From contig JAWKIF010000013.1 in the NCBI GenBank assembly GCA_041394405.1, positions 160,527 to 224,526 on the forward strand: 64,000 bases of DNA. Direction: 5' to 3'. The notes under the pieces were generated by a model. The model saw only the letters and a list, made by a program, of their open reading frames with translations. It searched no databases and was not told the DNA's origin. The stretch is from Microthrix sp041394405 (GTDB lineage: Bacteria > Actinomycetota > Acidimicrobiia > Acidimicrobiales > Microtrichaceae). Position numbers and translations under genes: made by a program. Shown here piece by piece: positions 7,919-16,872 of the stretch. Within the stretch, counting starts at the first letter, position 1. Each line of letters opens with the position of its first letter.

Positions 7919-9922
7919 GTGAGCCTGCTGGATCCGATTGCGCTCGGCCCCCGAACTGCGCCCAACCGGGTGATGTTCGGCCCCCACGAGACCAATCTGG
8001 GACGAGGCCGGTCCATCTCGGATCGCCACGTCGCCTACTACGCCCGCCGAGCCGAGGGCGGCGCCGGCGTGATCGTGGTGGAGGAGGCATCGGTCCACGA
8101 GTCCGATTGGCCCTACGAGCGGGCGCCCCTGGCCACCGAGAGCGAGCCGGGATGGGCAGCGGTGGCCGACGCGTGTCACCCGTATGGCGCGCTGGTGATT
8201 GCCTCGCTGGGCCACGCCGGGGGCCAGGGCACGTCGCACTGGAGCCAGCGGGAGCTGTGGGCGCCCTCCCGGGTGCCGGAGGTGGACACCAGAGAGGTGC
8301 CCAAGCAGATGGAGGCCGCCGACGTTGCGGCAGTGGTCGACGGCTGTGGCACTGCGGCCGCCATGGCCGTCGCCGCCGGGTTGGACGGCGTGGAGATCAA
8401 CGCTGGGCAGCATTCGTTGGTGCGCCAGTTCCTCTCCGGGCTGACCAACCAGCGGGACGATGAGTGGGCGGATCGCACTCGGTTTGCCCGCGAGCTGCTT
8501 GAGGCCACCCGTGCCGGGCTGGGGTCCGATGCGGTCTTGGGGCTGCGTCTCAGCTGCGACGAGTACGCGCCCTGGGCGGGCATCACGCCCGACGATGCCG
8601 GCGCACTGGCGGCCGAGCTGGCCCGGTTCGTGGACTACCTGGTGGTGGTGTCCGGCTCGATCTTCACCGTCGCCGCCACCCGACCCGATACCCACGAACC
8701 GGCCGGATTCAACCTGGGACTGTCGGCATCGGTGCGCAGCGCGGTCCGGGAGGCCCACGGCGATTGCGTGCGCGTAGTGGCGCAGGGCTCGATCGTCGCC
8801 GTGGCCATGGCCGAGGGGGCGCTGAAGGACGGCGCCGCCGACCTGGTGGAGATGACCCGGGCCCAGATCGCCGACCCCGACCTGGTGGCCAAGGTGCGGG
8901 CGGGCTCCGTCGAGGCGGTTCGGCCCTGCGTGCGCTGCAACCAGCAGTGCCGGGTGCGGGACAACCGCAACCCCATTGTGAGCTGCATCGGGGAGCCGCG
9001 CTCGGGCCACGAGACCACCGACCCCGAGCCGCCCGGAACGCCCGTGACGGCAGGTGCGCTGGGCCGGGTCACCGTGGTGGGTGCGGGGCCGGCCGGGTTG
9101 GAGGCCGCACGAGTGGCGTCGCTGCGAGGGGCCGAGGTGATGCTGATTGACGCGGCCGATCGTGTCGGGGGTTCGGTTCGCGCATGGAGCGGCGCACCCG
9201 GCAGGGAGTCGCTGGTCGAGTTGGTCGACTGGCTGGAAGCGGAGTGCCGGCGCCTAGGAGTCGCCGTCGAACTGGGCCGGGCCGTGACGCCGGGCGACCT
9301 GGGTCGACTGGGCGCCGACGACGGGCACCTGCTGTTGGCCACCGGGTCGGCTGCGGGCGAACGTGGGTATGCGGTGACCCCCGCCGCCCAGGTGGTGAAC
9401 GCCGCAGAGCTGCTGGCTCGGCTCCAGCCCGCTCCCGTTCAGGCTTCGGGTGCCTGGCAGGAGGGCGAGGCGTCCAACATCGCCGACCGCCTGGGGTTGC
9501 CGCCCGGCCCGGTGGCCGTGTGGGACCCGATCGGTGGCCCGATTGCGGTGTCTGTGGCCGAGTTGTTGGCCGGCCACGGCAGACCGGTGCACCTCATCAC
9601 CCCCGATCAGATCGTGGGTAACGAGCTGTCACGCACCGGCGACCTGGCGCCCGCCAACGCCCGGCTCGCCCAAGCGGGGGTGAGCCTGCACCGGCGCCGT
9701 ATTCTTCGCAAGGTGCGCAAGCGGGACGTTGAGGTGGAGAACCGATTCACCGGCGAGCTCGAGCGAATCGCCGCCAACTCGTTGATCGATGCCGGCCACC
9801 GCCTCCCCGATGACACGTTCGCCGACGTGGACCGCAGCGTCTCCAGGGCTGGTGACTGCGTGGCGCCCCGGACCATCGCGCAGGCCGTGCTCGAAGGCCG
9901 ACGGTGGGCCCTGTCGCTATGA
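7919..9922 (+). CDS. Mycofactocin-associated FadH/OYE family oxidoreductase (type 2)
   Basis: Three-part flavoprotein of the 2,4-dienoyl-CoA reductase/Old Yellow Enzyme group: an N-terminal FMN-binding TIM barrel (about 1-330), a 4Fe-4S motif (CVRCNQQC then a fourth Cys, near 336-356) and C-terminal FAD/NAD(P)H Rossmann domains (VVGAGPAGLEAARV near 385). The 667-residue length and layout match the two OYE-like families that co-occur with mycofactocin genes. It may reduce enoyl-type substrates with electrons through FAD, Fe-S and FMN. Start is GTG 7919. A paralogue follows 40 nt downstream; substrate is unknown. Confidence 0.85.
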   Translation: MSLLDPIALGPRTAPNRVMFGPHETNLGRGRSISDRHVAYYARRAEGGAGVIVVEEASVHESDWPYERAPLATESEPGWAAVADACHPYGALVIASLGHAGGQGTSHWSQRELWAPSRVPEVDTREVPKQMEAADVAAVVDGCGTAAAMAVAAGLDGVEINAGQHSLVRQFLSGLTNQRDDEWADRTRFARELLEATRAGLGSDAVLGLRLSCDEYAPWAGITPDDAGALAAELARFVDYLVVVSGSIFTVAATRPDTHEPAGFNLGLSASVRSAVREAHGDCVRVVAQGSIVAVAMAEGALKDGAADLVEMTRAQIADPDLVAKVRAGSVEAVRPCVRCNQQCRVRDNRNPIVSCIGEPRSGHETTDPEPPGTPVTAGALGRVTVVGAGPAGLEAARVASLRGAEVMLIDAADRVGGSVRAWSGAPGRESLVELVDWLEAECRRLGVAVELGRAVTPGDLGRLGADDGHLLLATGSAAGERGYAVTPAAQVVNAAELLARLQPAPVQASGAWQEGEASNIADRLGLPPGPVAVWDPIGGPIAVSVAELLAGHGRPVHLITPDQIVGNELSRTGDLAPANARLAQAGVSLHRRRILRKVRKRDVEVENRFTGELERIAANSLIDAGHRLPDDTFADVDRSVSRAGDCVAPRTIAQAVLEGRRWALSL

Positions 9923-9962
9923 GCCCGATCCCGATGTGCCGGCTCCCGGCGAGCGGTGCGTG

Positions 9963-11909
9963 GTGAGCGAGCGGCTGCTGTGGTCGCCCCTGCGTTTGGG
10001 CCCGGTGACGCTGCGCAACCGCGTGGTGTTCTCGGCGCACCTCACCAACTACGCAGCGGACGGCAAACCGTCCCCCCAACACGCCGCCTACTACGCCGAG
10101 CGTGCCGCCGGCGGCGCAGGGCTGATCATCACCGAGGAGCACTCCACCCACCCCACCGACTGGCCCTACGAGAAGCTGATCCACGGCTTCAACCGGGACG
10201 TCATTCCGGGCTACCGGGCCATCACCGAGGCCGTCCACGCTCACCGCACGCCCATCTTCGCCCAGATCAACCACAACGGTGGCCAGGCCTCGTCGATGTA
10301 CACCAGGCTGCCGGTGTGGGCTCCCTCCCCGGTGGCCGACCCGCTGTTTCGCGAGGTGCCCAAGGCCATCGATCGGGCCGAGATCGACGAGATCATCGCC
10401 GGATATGCGACGGTGGCGGCCAACTGCGCCGAGGGCGGCTTCGACGGCATCGAGCTGCAGTGCAGCCACAGCTCGATCGTGCGTGGCTTCCTGTCGCCCG
10501 CCACCAACCGTCGCACCGACGACTACGGCGGTTCCCTGGCCAACCGAGCCCGCCTGTTGTTGCAGCTGGTGTCGGCGGTGCGTTCGGCCATCGGTCCGGA
10601 CCTCGCCCTTGGGGTTCGCCTGTGCGGCGACGAGCTGATCGAGGGCGGCACCACCATCGATGACGCGGTCGAGGTGGCCCAGATGGTGGAGGCCACCGGC
10701 GCCGTCGACTACCTCAACACCTCGATCGGGGTGGCAACCGCCTCGCTGTACATGATCGAGGCGTCGATGCACATACCGCCCGGATACGCCTCGTTCATCC
10801 CCTCGGCGTTGCGGGAGGTCGTGGACCTCCCCGTCGTCGGCGTGGGCCGGTTCAAGGACCCGCTTCAGGCCGAGCGGGCGCTGGCCGAGGGCCACTGCGA
10901 CTTGGTGGGCGTGGTGCGGGGACAGATCGCCGATGGTCACTTCGCCGCCAAGTCCCGTGCCGGGCAGGTCGAGGCGGTCAGGCTCTGCCTGTCGTGCAAC
11001 CAGGAGTGCGTGGGCCGCATGGGCCTGAACCGCTGGCTGGGGTGCATTGAGAACCCCCGCACCGGCCGGGAGGCCGAGGGTGTGGGGGTGCGCCGCCCGG
11101 TGGCGATCGGACGACGGGTGCTGGTGGCCGGCGGCGGTCCCGGCGGCCTACAGGCCGCCATCGCGGCCGCCCGCAACGGTCACCAGGTGACGTTGTGTGA
11201 GCGCCACGAGCTCACCGGCGGTTCGGTTCGGTTGGCGGCCTCGGTGCCCAACCGGGCCGAGTTCGGAGATCTGGTGCGCAATCAGTTCGCCGAGGCGACG
11301 CGCCTGGGCGTGCGGATCGAAACCGGCGTGACCCTCGATGCCGAGGGCGTGGCCAGCCGCCGTCCTGATGTGGTGGTGGTCGCGACCGGGTCGCGGCCGG
11401 CCCGCCCGTATTGGGCGCCCGGCGATGAGGGGCGGATCGTGGATGTCACCGATGTGCTGAGCGGCGCCGCGGCCCCGTCGGGCCGCGTGCTGGTGTTGGA
11501 CGAGCTCGGCTTTCACCACGCCACGTCGGTGGCCGAGCTGTTGGCCGATCGCGGCTGCCAGGTGGAGGTGGTCACGCCAGGCATGGTGGTAGGCCAGGAT
11601 CTGGGCGTCACGCTCGATCTCGAAACGTGGTGGATACGGGCGGAATCCAAGGGCATCGTGCAGACCACGGAGCTGGTGCCCATGGGCTGGGAAGGCGACA
11701 CGTTGTCGCTGCTGCATCACCCCACGGGTGCCATGGTGGAGCGCCGAGTCGACTGGGTGGTGCTGGCCGTTCCCGCCGCGCCGGCCGACGAGCTGTATCT
11801 GGAGCTGGCCGAACGGGGCGTGGAGGTACATCGGGTGGGCGATGCCGTGGCGCCGCGGCGGGCTCACGCAGCGGTCGTGGACGGCGAACGCGTCGGAGCC
11901 GCGCTCTAG
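9963..11909 (+). CDS. Mycofactocin-associated FadH/OYE family oxidoreductase (type 1)
   Basis: Paralogue of the preceding gene with the same plan: FMN TIM barrel (residues 1-340, with FAQINHNGGQ and the FLSPATNRRTDDYGG loop typical of the OYE family), Fe-S motif CLSCNQECVGR plus a later Cys, and FAD/NAD(P)H domains starting at VLVAGGGPGGLQAA. About 648 residues. The barrel is closer to the textbook OYE sequence than that of the upstream gene. Start taken as GTG 9963 (a GTG directly before it is equally possible). Same-direction tandem order suggests an operon with the upstream gene. Substrate unknown. Confidence 0.86.
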   Translation: MSERLLWSPLRLGPVTLRNRVVFSAHLTNYAADGKPSPQHAAYYAERAAGGAGLIITEEHSTHPTDWPYEKLIHGFNRDVIPGYRAITEAVHAHRTPIFAQINHNGGQASSMYTRLPVWAPSPVADPLFREVPKAIDRAEIDEIIAGYATVAANCAEGGFDGIELQCSHSSIVRGFLSPATNRRTDDYGGSLANRARLLLQLVSAVRSAIGPDLALGVRLCGDELIEGGTTIDDAVEVAQMVEATGAVDYLNTSIGVATASLYMIEASMHIPPGYASFIPSALREVVDLPVVGVGRFKDPLQAERALAEGHCDLVGVVRGQIADGHFAAKSRAGQVEAVRLCLSCNQECVGRMGLNRWLGCIENPRTGREAEGVGVRRPVAIGRRVLVAGGGPGGLQAAIAAARNGHQVTLCERHELTGGSVRLAASVPNRAEFGDLVRNQFAEATRLGVRIETGVTLDAEGVASRRPDVVVVATGSRPARPYWAPGDEGRIVDVTDVLSGAAAPSGRVLVLDELGFHHATSVAELLADRGCQVEVVTPGMVVGQDLGVTLDLETWWIRAESKGIVQTTELVPMGWEGDTLSLLHHPTGAMVERRVDWVVLAVPAAPADELYLELAERGVEVHRVGDAVAPRRAHAAVVDGERVGAAL

Positions 11910-11943
11910 GCGTCGACACCACCATCTGAGCCTGATGGCGGGC

Positions 11944-11991
11944 GTTCTCTGCACCGTCGGCATCGTGGAGTGGCCCGAAGGTGCAGAGAAC
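11944..11991. terminator. Inverted repeat between convergent genes
   Basis: A perfect 12-bp inverted repeat (GTTCTCTGCACC / GGTGCAGAGAAC) with a 24-nt loop sits between the ends of the convergent OYE gene and pyrE. It has no T-tract. Position suggests a bidirectional transcription barrier, though a dispersed palindromic repeat is equally possible. Confidence 0.4.
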
Positions 11992-12022
11992 CCGTGGGTT
12001 GTGGCCGGGGAGTGCGAGGTGG

Positions 12023-12565
12023 TCAGGCGGCGTCGTCGAGGTCGGCCCGGTTGACCACCGAGGCCATGGTGAGCCCCTCGGCGGCCAGCGCCTCGGTTCC
12101 GCCCTCGCTGCGGTCGATGACGCACACCACGTGCTCGATCTGAGCGCCGACGCCCCGCAGGTCGGCGGTGGACAACACCACCTGGCCACCGGAGGTGATC
12201 ACATCCTCCACCACCAGCACCCGCTTGCCCGCCACCTCGGCGCCTTCGGCGAACTTGGCGGTGCCGTAGGCCTTGGCCTGCTTGCGCACGAAACAGGCGG
12301 GCAGCCCGGTCACCTGGGCCAGGGCGGTCACCACCGGAATGCCCCCCATCTCCAGGCCCGCCAGCACCTCGGTGCCCTCGGGCACCAGGGTAGCCAGGGC
12401 CTCGGCCACGTCGGCCAGCAGCACCGGGTCTGATTCGAAGCGGTACTTGTCGAAGTACTCGTTCGACACCCGCCCCGAGCGCAGCGTGAACTCGCCCGTG
12501 AGGTGGGAGGAGGCGTAGATGCGGCGGGCCAGGTCGGCCCGGATGCGGTCATCGGAGATGGGCAT
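12023..12565 (-). CDS. pyrE: Orotate phosphoribosyltransferase
   Basis: Transfers ribose-5-phosphate from PRPP to orotate, the fifth step of UMP synthesis. The 180-residue protein carries the PRPP-binding signature VLVVEDVITSGGQ and the lysine loop FVRKQAKAYGTAKFAEG. Length fits the short bacterial form. It starts with ATG at 12565, 56 nt from the divergent nei2 gene, and is convergent with the upstream oxidoreductase. Confidence 0.93.
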   Translation of the reverse strand: MPISDDRIRADLARRIYASSHLTGEFTLRSGRVSNEYFDKYRFESDPVLLADVAEALATLVPEGTEVLAGLEMGGIPVVTALAQVTGLPACFVRKQAKAYGTAKFAEGAEVAGKRVLVVEDVITSGGQVVLSTADLRGVGAQIEHVVCVIDRSEGGTEALAAEGLTMASVVNRADLDDAA

Positions 12566-12620
12566 GGTTCAACCCTAGCGGTGTGGTGTCTCCCGGCCCG
12601 GCCTCGCGAGACTCTCGCCC

Positions 12621-13412
12621 ATGCCCGAAGGCCACACCATCCACCGGCTGGCGCGCGACCTGAAGCGCAGCCTGGGGCGGGCGCCGATCCAGGTCAGCTC
12701 GCCGCAGGGCCGGGTTCGGAAATCGGCGGCCTTGTTGGACGGCCAGCGGCTGGTGCGTACGGAGGCCTGGGGCAAGGAACTGTTCGTTCACTGGGAGGGC
12801 GGCGAGCTGCTCCACGTGCACCTGGGGCTGATCGGCAAGTTTCGGCCCAGCCCGGTCCCGGGACCGGCGCCACGAGACACCATCCGGCTGCGGCTCCAGG
12901 GCGATGACGACGTCTGGGACCTGACCGGCCCGATGCGGTGCGAGCTGATCACCGCAGCTGAGCGGCGAGCCATCACCGCCAGGTTGGGCGCCGACCCGCT
13001 GCGCCGGGCGCCCGACGTGGCCTCGGCACGCACCCGGTTCCTGGCGACCAAGCGGGCGGTGGCGGCCGTGCTGCTCGACCAGGCGATCATCGCCGGCATC
13101 GGCAACGTCTACCGGGCCGAGCTGCTGTTCCGTGCCGGCATCCACCCCGACGTGCCGGCGGTCGAGCTGAGCGAGGCCGACTTCGACGCGATGTGGGACG
13201 ACACGGTGCGCCTGTTGCGCCTGGGCGTTCGCCACGGCGCCATCATCACCACCGAGCCGGACGAAGTGGGCCGAACCCCGGGACGAATGCGCCCCGACGA
13301 TCGGCTCTACGTCTACAAGCGCCAGCACTGCCGTCGCTGCGGCACCGACATTGCGATCGCCGAGGTGGCCGGGCGCAACTGCTACTTCTGCCCCTCCTGC
13401 CAGCGCAGGTAG
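12621..13412 (+). CDS. nei2: Endonuclease VIII/Fpg family DNA glycosylase (Nei2-like)
   Basis: Base-excision repair glycosylase/AP lyase for oxidised bases. It begins MPEGHTIHRLARDL: catalytic Pro2 and Glu3 are exposed after Met removal. The His after Gly (PEGHT) is the pattern of actinobacterial Nei2-type enzymes rather than PELPEVE of MutM. A helix-two-turn-helix region (DQAIIAGIGNVYRAELLF) and a C-terminal zinc finger CRRCGT ... CYFCPSCQ are intact. 263 residues, standard length. Divergent from pyrE. Confidence 0.9.
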   Translation: MPEGHTIHRLARDLKRSLGRAPIQVSSPQGRVRKSAALLDGQRLVRTEAWGKELFVHWEGGELLHVHLGLIGKFRPSPVPGPAPRDTIRLRLQGDDDVWDLTGPMRCELITAAERRAITARLGADPLRRAPDVASARTRFLATKRAVAAVLLDQAIIAGIGNVYRAELLFRAGIHPDVPAVELSEADFDAMWDDTVRLLRLGVRHGAIITTEPDEVGRTPGRMRPDDRLYVYKRQHCRRCGTDIAIAEVAGRNCYFCPSCQRR

Positions 13413-13418
13413 CCGGGG

Positions 13419-14222
13419 TCACCCCGGCGGCGGCGCCCCCGCCGACGCATCCGCCAACACCGTCTCGCCTGGCACATCGGGCGGGTAGGAGTGGATGGCC
13501 CAGGTCACCCCGGGGACGTCCAGCAGCGAGGGGTCGTCGAGGGGCGAGACCCGCACCGCCACGTCAAAGCCCTCCAGCGACCCCCGCACCGACACCACCT
13601 CGTCGATGGCCCGCCGCAACTGGGCGGCGTCCACCTCGATGGTGAAGAGGCCGTCGAAGCGAGCGGAACGCCGCACCGGACGGAGCGCCCCGGCGCGGGC
13701 GGCGCACCACAACGGAATGCCCGGTCGCTGAACAGGGCGCGGTTGGAAGGCGACGCCGTCCACGATGCGGTGCGTGCCGCGGTGGGTCACCCGGCCACCG
13801 GTCCAGGCCTCCACCAGCAGGTCGGCCGACTCGTCCAGGATGGCCGCCCTGGTGCGTGCGTCCACCACCTCGCCGAACCGGGTCAGCTCGCCGTCGCCAT
13901 CCACGCCGAGCCCGATGCCCATGGTGAGGCGGCCACGGCTGAGGTGGTCAAGGGTGGTCGTTTGGCGAATGAGCGTGGACAGGCGCCGGCGTGACAGCGG
14001 CGTCACCATCGGACCCAACCGGAGACGGTCGGTTGTGGCGGCGATGCCGGCCAGCATGGTCCATACGTCCGAGATGTCCGTGACCTCGTTGGGGTCGCGG
14101 TGCACGTGGTCCCACAGGAACAGGCCGTCCCACCCGCCCGCCTCGGCGGCCCTGGCGACCTCGATCATCAGGTGAGGATCGGCCAGCTCGGCGAAGGGAG
14201 CGACGAACAGGCCATGGCGCAT
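13419..14222 (-). CDS. LLM-class (F420-dependent type) oxidoreductase
   Basis: Member of the luciferase-like monooxygenase superfamily; actinobacterial members of this size usually use cofactor F420. The 267-residue protein starts MRHGLFVAPFAELADPHLMI, has DGLFLWDH, and RLRLGPMVTPLSRRR typical of the TIM-barrel core, and GRLTMGIGLG before the substrate loop. Convergent with nei2, ending 6 nt from it. Substrate unknown. Confidence 0.82.
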   Translation of the reverse strand: MRHGLFVAPFAELADPHLMIEVARAAEAGGWDGLFLWDHVHRDPNEVTDISDVWTMLAGIAATTDRLRLGPMVTPLSRRRLSTLIRQTTTLDHLSRGRLTMGIGLGVDGDGELTRFGEVVDARTRAAILDESADLLVEAWTGGRVTHRGTHRIVDGVAFQPRPVQRPGIPLWCAARAGALRPVRRSARFDGLFTIEVDAAQLRRAIDEVVSVRGSLEGFDVAVRVSPLDDPSLLDVPGVTWAIHSYPPDVPGETVLADASAGAPPPG

Positions 14223-14352
14223 GCGTCGACCATACCCACCGACCGGCGTCCGGGCGGCCCGACATCGGCGGCGCCTCGACGCCGCGATGTAACCCGGTGC
14301 AGATCCGATCGTCCCGTCCTACGCTGGCCAGTGACCCGAATTGAGGAGCGCC

Positions 14353-14751
14353 ATGGCACAAGAACCGTTGAGCTGGACCACCACCGATGACGCTGCGGCC
14401 GTGTTGAACACCGTTGGCGGCGCGCTGTCCTCCCTGGGGTACACCGTCACCCCGAACGCCGATGGCTGGACGGGAACCGCCGAGGTGGGCTCGAAGGCTG
14501 CGCGGTTCTTGGCCGGAGGATTCGCTCGGCGCAACATCATCAACTACCAGGTGAGCCAGGGAGTGCAGCCCGGAACCTGCGTGGTGCAGATCGTGCCCGC
14601 CATGTCGGGCATCAGCGGCGGGGCCATTGGCGTGTCCAAGGCCAAGAAGGAGATGGCCTCGGTGGCCGAGACGGTTCATGGCGCCCTGAGCGCCAACGGT
14701 CAGCTGGCGCAGCTGGACAGCCAGTTCCTGCCGCCCACGCCGGGAGTGTGA
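14353..14751 (+). CDS. Conserved-looking hypothetical protein
   Basis: Unrecognised 132-residue soluble protein. The ATG at 14353 follows a GAGGAG motif at the right distance, so the start is firm. It reads as a small alpha/beta protein: a first half LNTVGGALSSLGYTVTPNAD and WTGTAEVGSKAARFLAGGFA, a second half VQPGTCVVQIVPAMSGISGG, and an ending in hydrophilic helix. No signal peptide or membrane span. Convergent with the DUF2277 gene, 4 nt apart. Confidence 0.7.
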   Translation: MAQEPLSWTTTDDAAAVLNTVGGALSSLGYTVTPNADGWTGTAEVGSKAARFLAGGFARRNIINYQVSQGVQPGTCVVQIVPAMSGISGGAIGVSKAKKEMASVAETVHGALSANGQLAQLDSQFLPPTPGV

Positions 14752-14755
14752 CGCC

Positions 14756-15022
14756 TCAGGCGTAGCGCTTGGCCGCCCGTGCTCGCGCTGCCGCCGCGAA
14801 CTGCTCACGGTCCAGGGGGGCGGCGCTGGTGGTCAGCTCGTCAAGTAGCCGGTCGGTTGCGGCGGTGATGTCGTCCACCGCCCGGGCGAACGCAGCCTCG
14901 TTGGCGCGGGACGGCTTCGTGGATCCGCTGACCTTGCGGACGAACTGCAGGGCCGCGGCCTGGATCTCGTCGGTGGTGGCCGGGGGTTCGAAGTTGTGAA
15001 GGCGGCGGATGTTTCGGCACAT
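14756..15022 (-). CDS. DUF2277 family protein
   Basis: Small 88-residue protein of the DUF2277 family, recognised from its start MCRNIRRLHNFEPPATTDEI and the following IQAAALQFVRKVSGSTKPS. All-helical and soluble; function unknown. It is divergent from the DUF2237 gene with about 95 nt between the two starts. Confidence 0.85.
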   Translation of the reverse strand: MCRNIRRLHNFEPPATTDEIQAAALQFVRKVSGSTKPSRANEAAFARAVDDITAATDRLLDELTTSAAPLDREQFAAAARARAAKRYA

Positions 15023-15117
15023 GTCGCCACGCTACGACAGGAACTTCCACCTTGGTGTTGCGGCCCGCCTGGGCGGGCGATGGGACGAACGGGTCGCCGA
15101 TGTGATGCCATGGCGGG

Positions 15118-15483
15118 ATGGCCACCAACGTGCTGGGCACCGAGTTGCAGACCTGTTCGACCGATCCGCTCACCGGCTTTTACCGCAACGGGTGTTGCGA
15201 CACCGGCGGCCAGGACGCCGGCGTGCACACCGTCTGCGCCCAGGTCACGGCCGAGTTCCTCGAGTTCTCCGCCGGGGCCGGCAACGACCTCTCCACCCCG
15301 AGGCCGGAGTTTGGGTTCGCGGGTCTGTCCCCGGGGGACCGCTGGTGCCTGTGCGCCAGCCGGTGGGCGGAGGCCCTGGCGGCGGGCGTCGCACCCCCCG
15401 TGGTGCTCGAGGCGACCCATGCCCGGACGCTGGAATGGGTGGACCTGGCCGACCTGCGTCGAGCCGCGGGGGAACCCACGTAG
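15118..15483 (+). CDS. DUF2237 family protein
   Basis: 121-residue protein of the DUF2237 family: NVLGTELQTCSTDPLTGFYR, CCDTGGQDAGVHTVCA, and GLSPGDRWCLCASRW are the family signature blocks, rich in conserved cysteines and histidine. Members are single-domain soluble proteins of unknown function. Start ATG at 15118. Confidence 0.88.
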   Translation: MATNVLGTELQTCSTDPLTGFYRNGCCDTGGQDAGVHTVCAQVTAEFLEFSAGAGNDLSTPRPEFGFAGLSPGDRWCLCASRWAEALAAGVAPPVVLEATHARTLEWVDLADLRRAAGEPT

Positions 15484-15558
15484 CCTGACCGGCGACGGCT
15501 TGGGCGGAGGTGAACCACGTGCCAGAGCGCGACCGCATGCAGCGACGGACAACCGAGC

Positions 15559-16164
15559 ATGGCTAAGCGTCCATCGGGCCTGCCTCCGGTGCTGATCCTG
15601 GTGGTGGTGGCTGCGGCCACTGCGGTCATCCTGGTGGTTGCGGGCATCGGCCCCTGGGAACGACCTCCCACCCTGGTGATCGGCGACTCGGTGACCAACC
15701 TGTCCCGCGACGAGATCGAGGACACCACCGGAGCGCTCGTGAACGCGAAGAACGGCTACACCTGGTCGGCGATGGCGCCCAAGGTGCGTGGGGTGTTGGA
15801 CCTGGTGGAGGAGCCGCCGGAACGCGTCGGCGTGCTGCTGGGCTACAACGACGTCCTGAACGGTGAGCTCGACCAGGCCGACCCGCCGGCGGTGCTCGAC
15901 CAGCTGACCGACGTGGACTGCGTCGTCGTGCTGGAGCTGCCCAAGATCTGGGCGCGCGACGTGGATGCCCACAACGAGCTGCTGCGCGAGCTGAGCGTCA
16001 CCTATCCCAACGTCAGCGTGGATGACGGCTGGGCGACGAGGATCAACGAGAACCTCGCCGACGACGCTTCGCTGCTGCAGAAGGATCTCGTTCACCCCGA
16101 CGGTGCACGGGCACACCAGGCATTGGCCGACGCCTACCAACGCGCCTTCGAGCGCCATTGCTGA
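15559..16164 (+). CDS. Membrane-anchored SGNH/GDSL-hydrolase-like protein 1
   Basis: 201-residue protein with one N-terminal transmembrane helix (about 8-30: PVLILVVVAAATAVILVVAG) and an extracytoplasmic SGNH-like domain. The block I motif is VIGDSVTN (Ser of the GDS motif), the middle has GVLLGYNDVLNG in the place of the block III Asn, and the end DLVHPDGARAHQALADAY carries the DxxHP motif of block V. It may hydrolyse an acyl or glycan ester at the cell surface. The next gene is a paralogue overlapping by 1 nt. Confidence 0.75.
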   Translation: MAKRPSGLPPVLILVVVAAATAVILVVAGIGPWERPPTLVIGDSVTNLSRDEIEDTTGALVNAKNGYTWSAMAPKVRGVLDLVEEPPERVGVLLGYNDVLNGELDQADPPAVLDQLTDVDCVVVLELPKIWARDVDAHNELLRELSVTYPNVSVDDGWATRINENLADDASLLQKDLVHPDGARAHQALADAYQRAFERHC

Positions 16165-16820
16165 TGGCCGGCCGAGCGATTCCGCCGGATGGGGCCGGGC
16201 CTCGCAGGAGGCTGCCGCGGGCGGCCCGAGTGGTGGCGCCGGCGATGCTGATGGTGGTGATCATCGCCGCCGGGCTGGGCTGGATCGGCGGCCGCCTCAT
16301 GGCTCCGAGCGGCGACGGTGAGGACACGGTCGTCTTTGGCGATTCGGTGACCCACCTGGCGTCCGAGGAGATCGCTGCGGCGGCCGGGGCCGAGGTGGTG
16401 GCCTTCGACGGAGTGCGTTGGGCGGACATGGTTCCGGCAGTCGAGCTGACCCTGCAGCTGCTGCCTCGCACGCCCAGGCGCGTCGGCGTACTGATCGGCT
16501 CGAACGATGTGCTCACGCTGGCCATTGACGAGGCGCAGGTGGACGGCGTGCTCGACCAGCTGAGCGATGTGGACTGCGTCGTGGTGATGGAACTGCCGAA
16601 GACGTTCGGAGGCTTTCATCGCCAGATGAACCGGCGCCTGCGGGACGCGGTTGCCGAACGGCCCAACATGGTGACCGACGATCGCTGGCGGGTCGCCGCC
16701 GACCGCAACCTGGAGGACGAGGACGGCTCGCTCTTCGAGGAGGACAAGATCCACCCCAAGCCGGCAGGGCAGCAGCTGCTGGCTGAGGCGTACCAGGGTG
16801 CCCTGGACGAACATTGCTGA
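16164..16820 (+). CDS. Membrane-anchored SGNH/GDSL-hydrolase-like protein 2
   Basis: Tandem paralogue of the previous gene, 218 residues from the ATG at 16164 that shares its A with the upstream TGA stop (TGATG). One N-terminal membrane helix (about 22-42), VFGDSVTH (block I), GVLIGSNDVLTL (block III equivalent) and EDKIHPKPAGQQLLAEAY (block V). Both copies share the segment LDQLSDVDCVVVMELPK/LDQLTDVDCVVVLELPK, showing a recent duplication. Translational coupling suggests they work together. Confidence 0.75.
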   Translation: MAGRAIPPDGAGPRRRLPRAARVVAPAMLMVVIIAAGLGWIGGRLMAPSGDGEDTVVFGDSVTHLASEEIAAAAGAEVVAFDGVRWADMVPAVELTLQLLPRTPRRVGVLIGSNDVLTLAIDEAQVDGVLDQLSDVDCVVVMELPKTFGGFHRQMNRRLRDAVAERPNMVTDDRWRVAADRNLEDEDGSLFEEDKIHPKPAGQQLLAEAYQGALDEHC

Positions 16821-16854
16821 CGAACCGACGAACCGACGAACCGACGTGCCGACG
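16819..16854. repeat. 8-bp tandem repeat
   Basis: Four and a half copies of GACGAACC (the last copies degenerate), starting in the stop codon of the second SGNH-like gene and lying between it and the convergent hrpB end. A simple-sequence tract of this kind can vary in copy number by slippage; here it would not change a protein. Confidence 0.7.
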
Positions 16855-16872
16855 ATCTGAGGGCCAGGTGCG

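Noticed and set aside
9789..9962. An earlier ATG for the second OYE-like gene
   Set aside because: It would overlap the end of the first OYE-like gene by 130 nt and add a non-conserved segment; GTG 9963 begins right at the family N-terminus.
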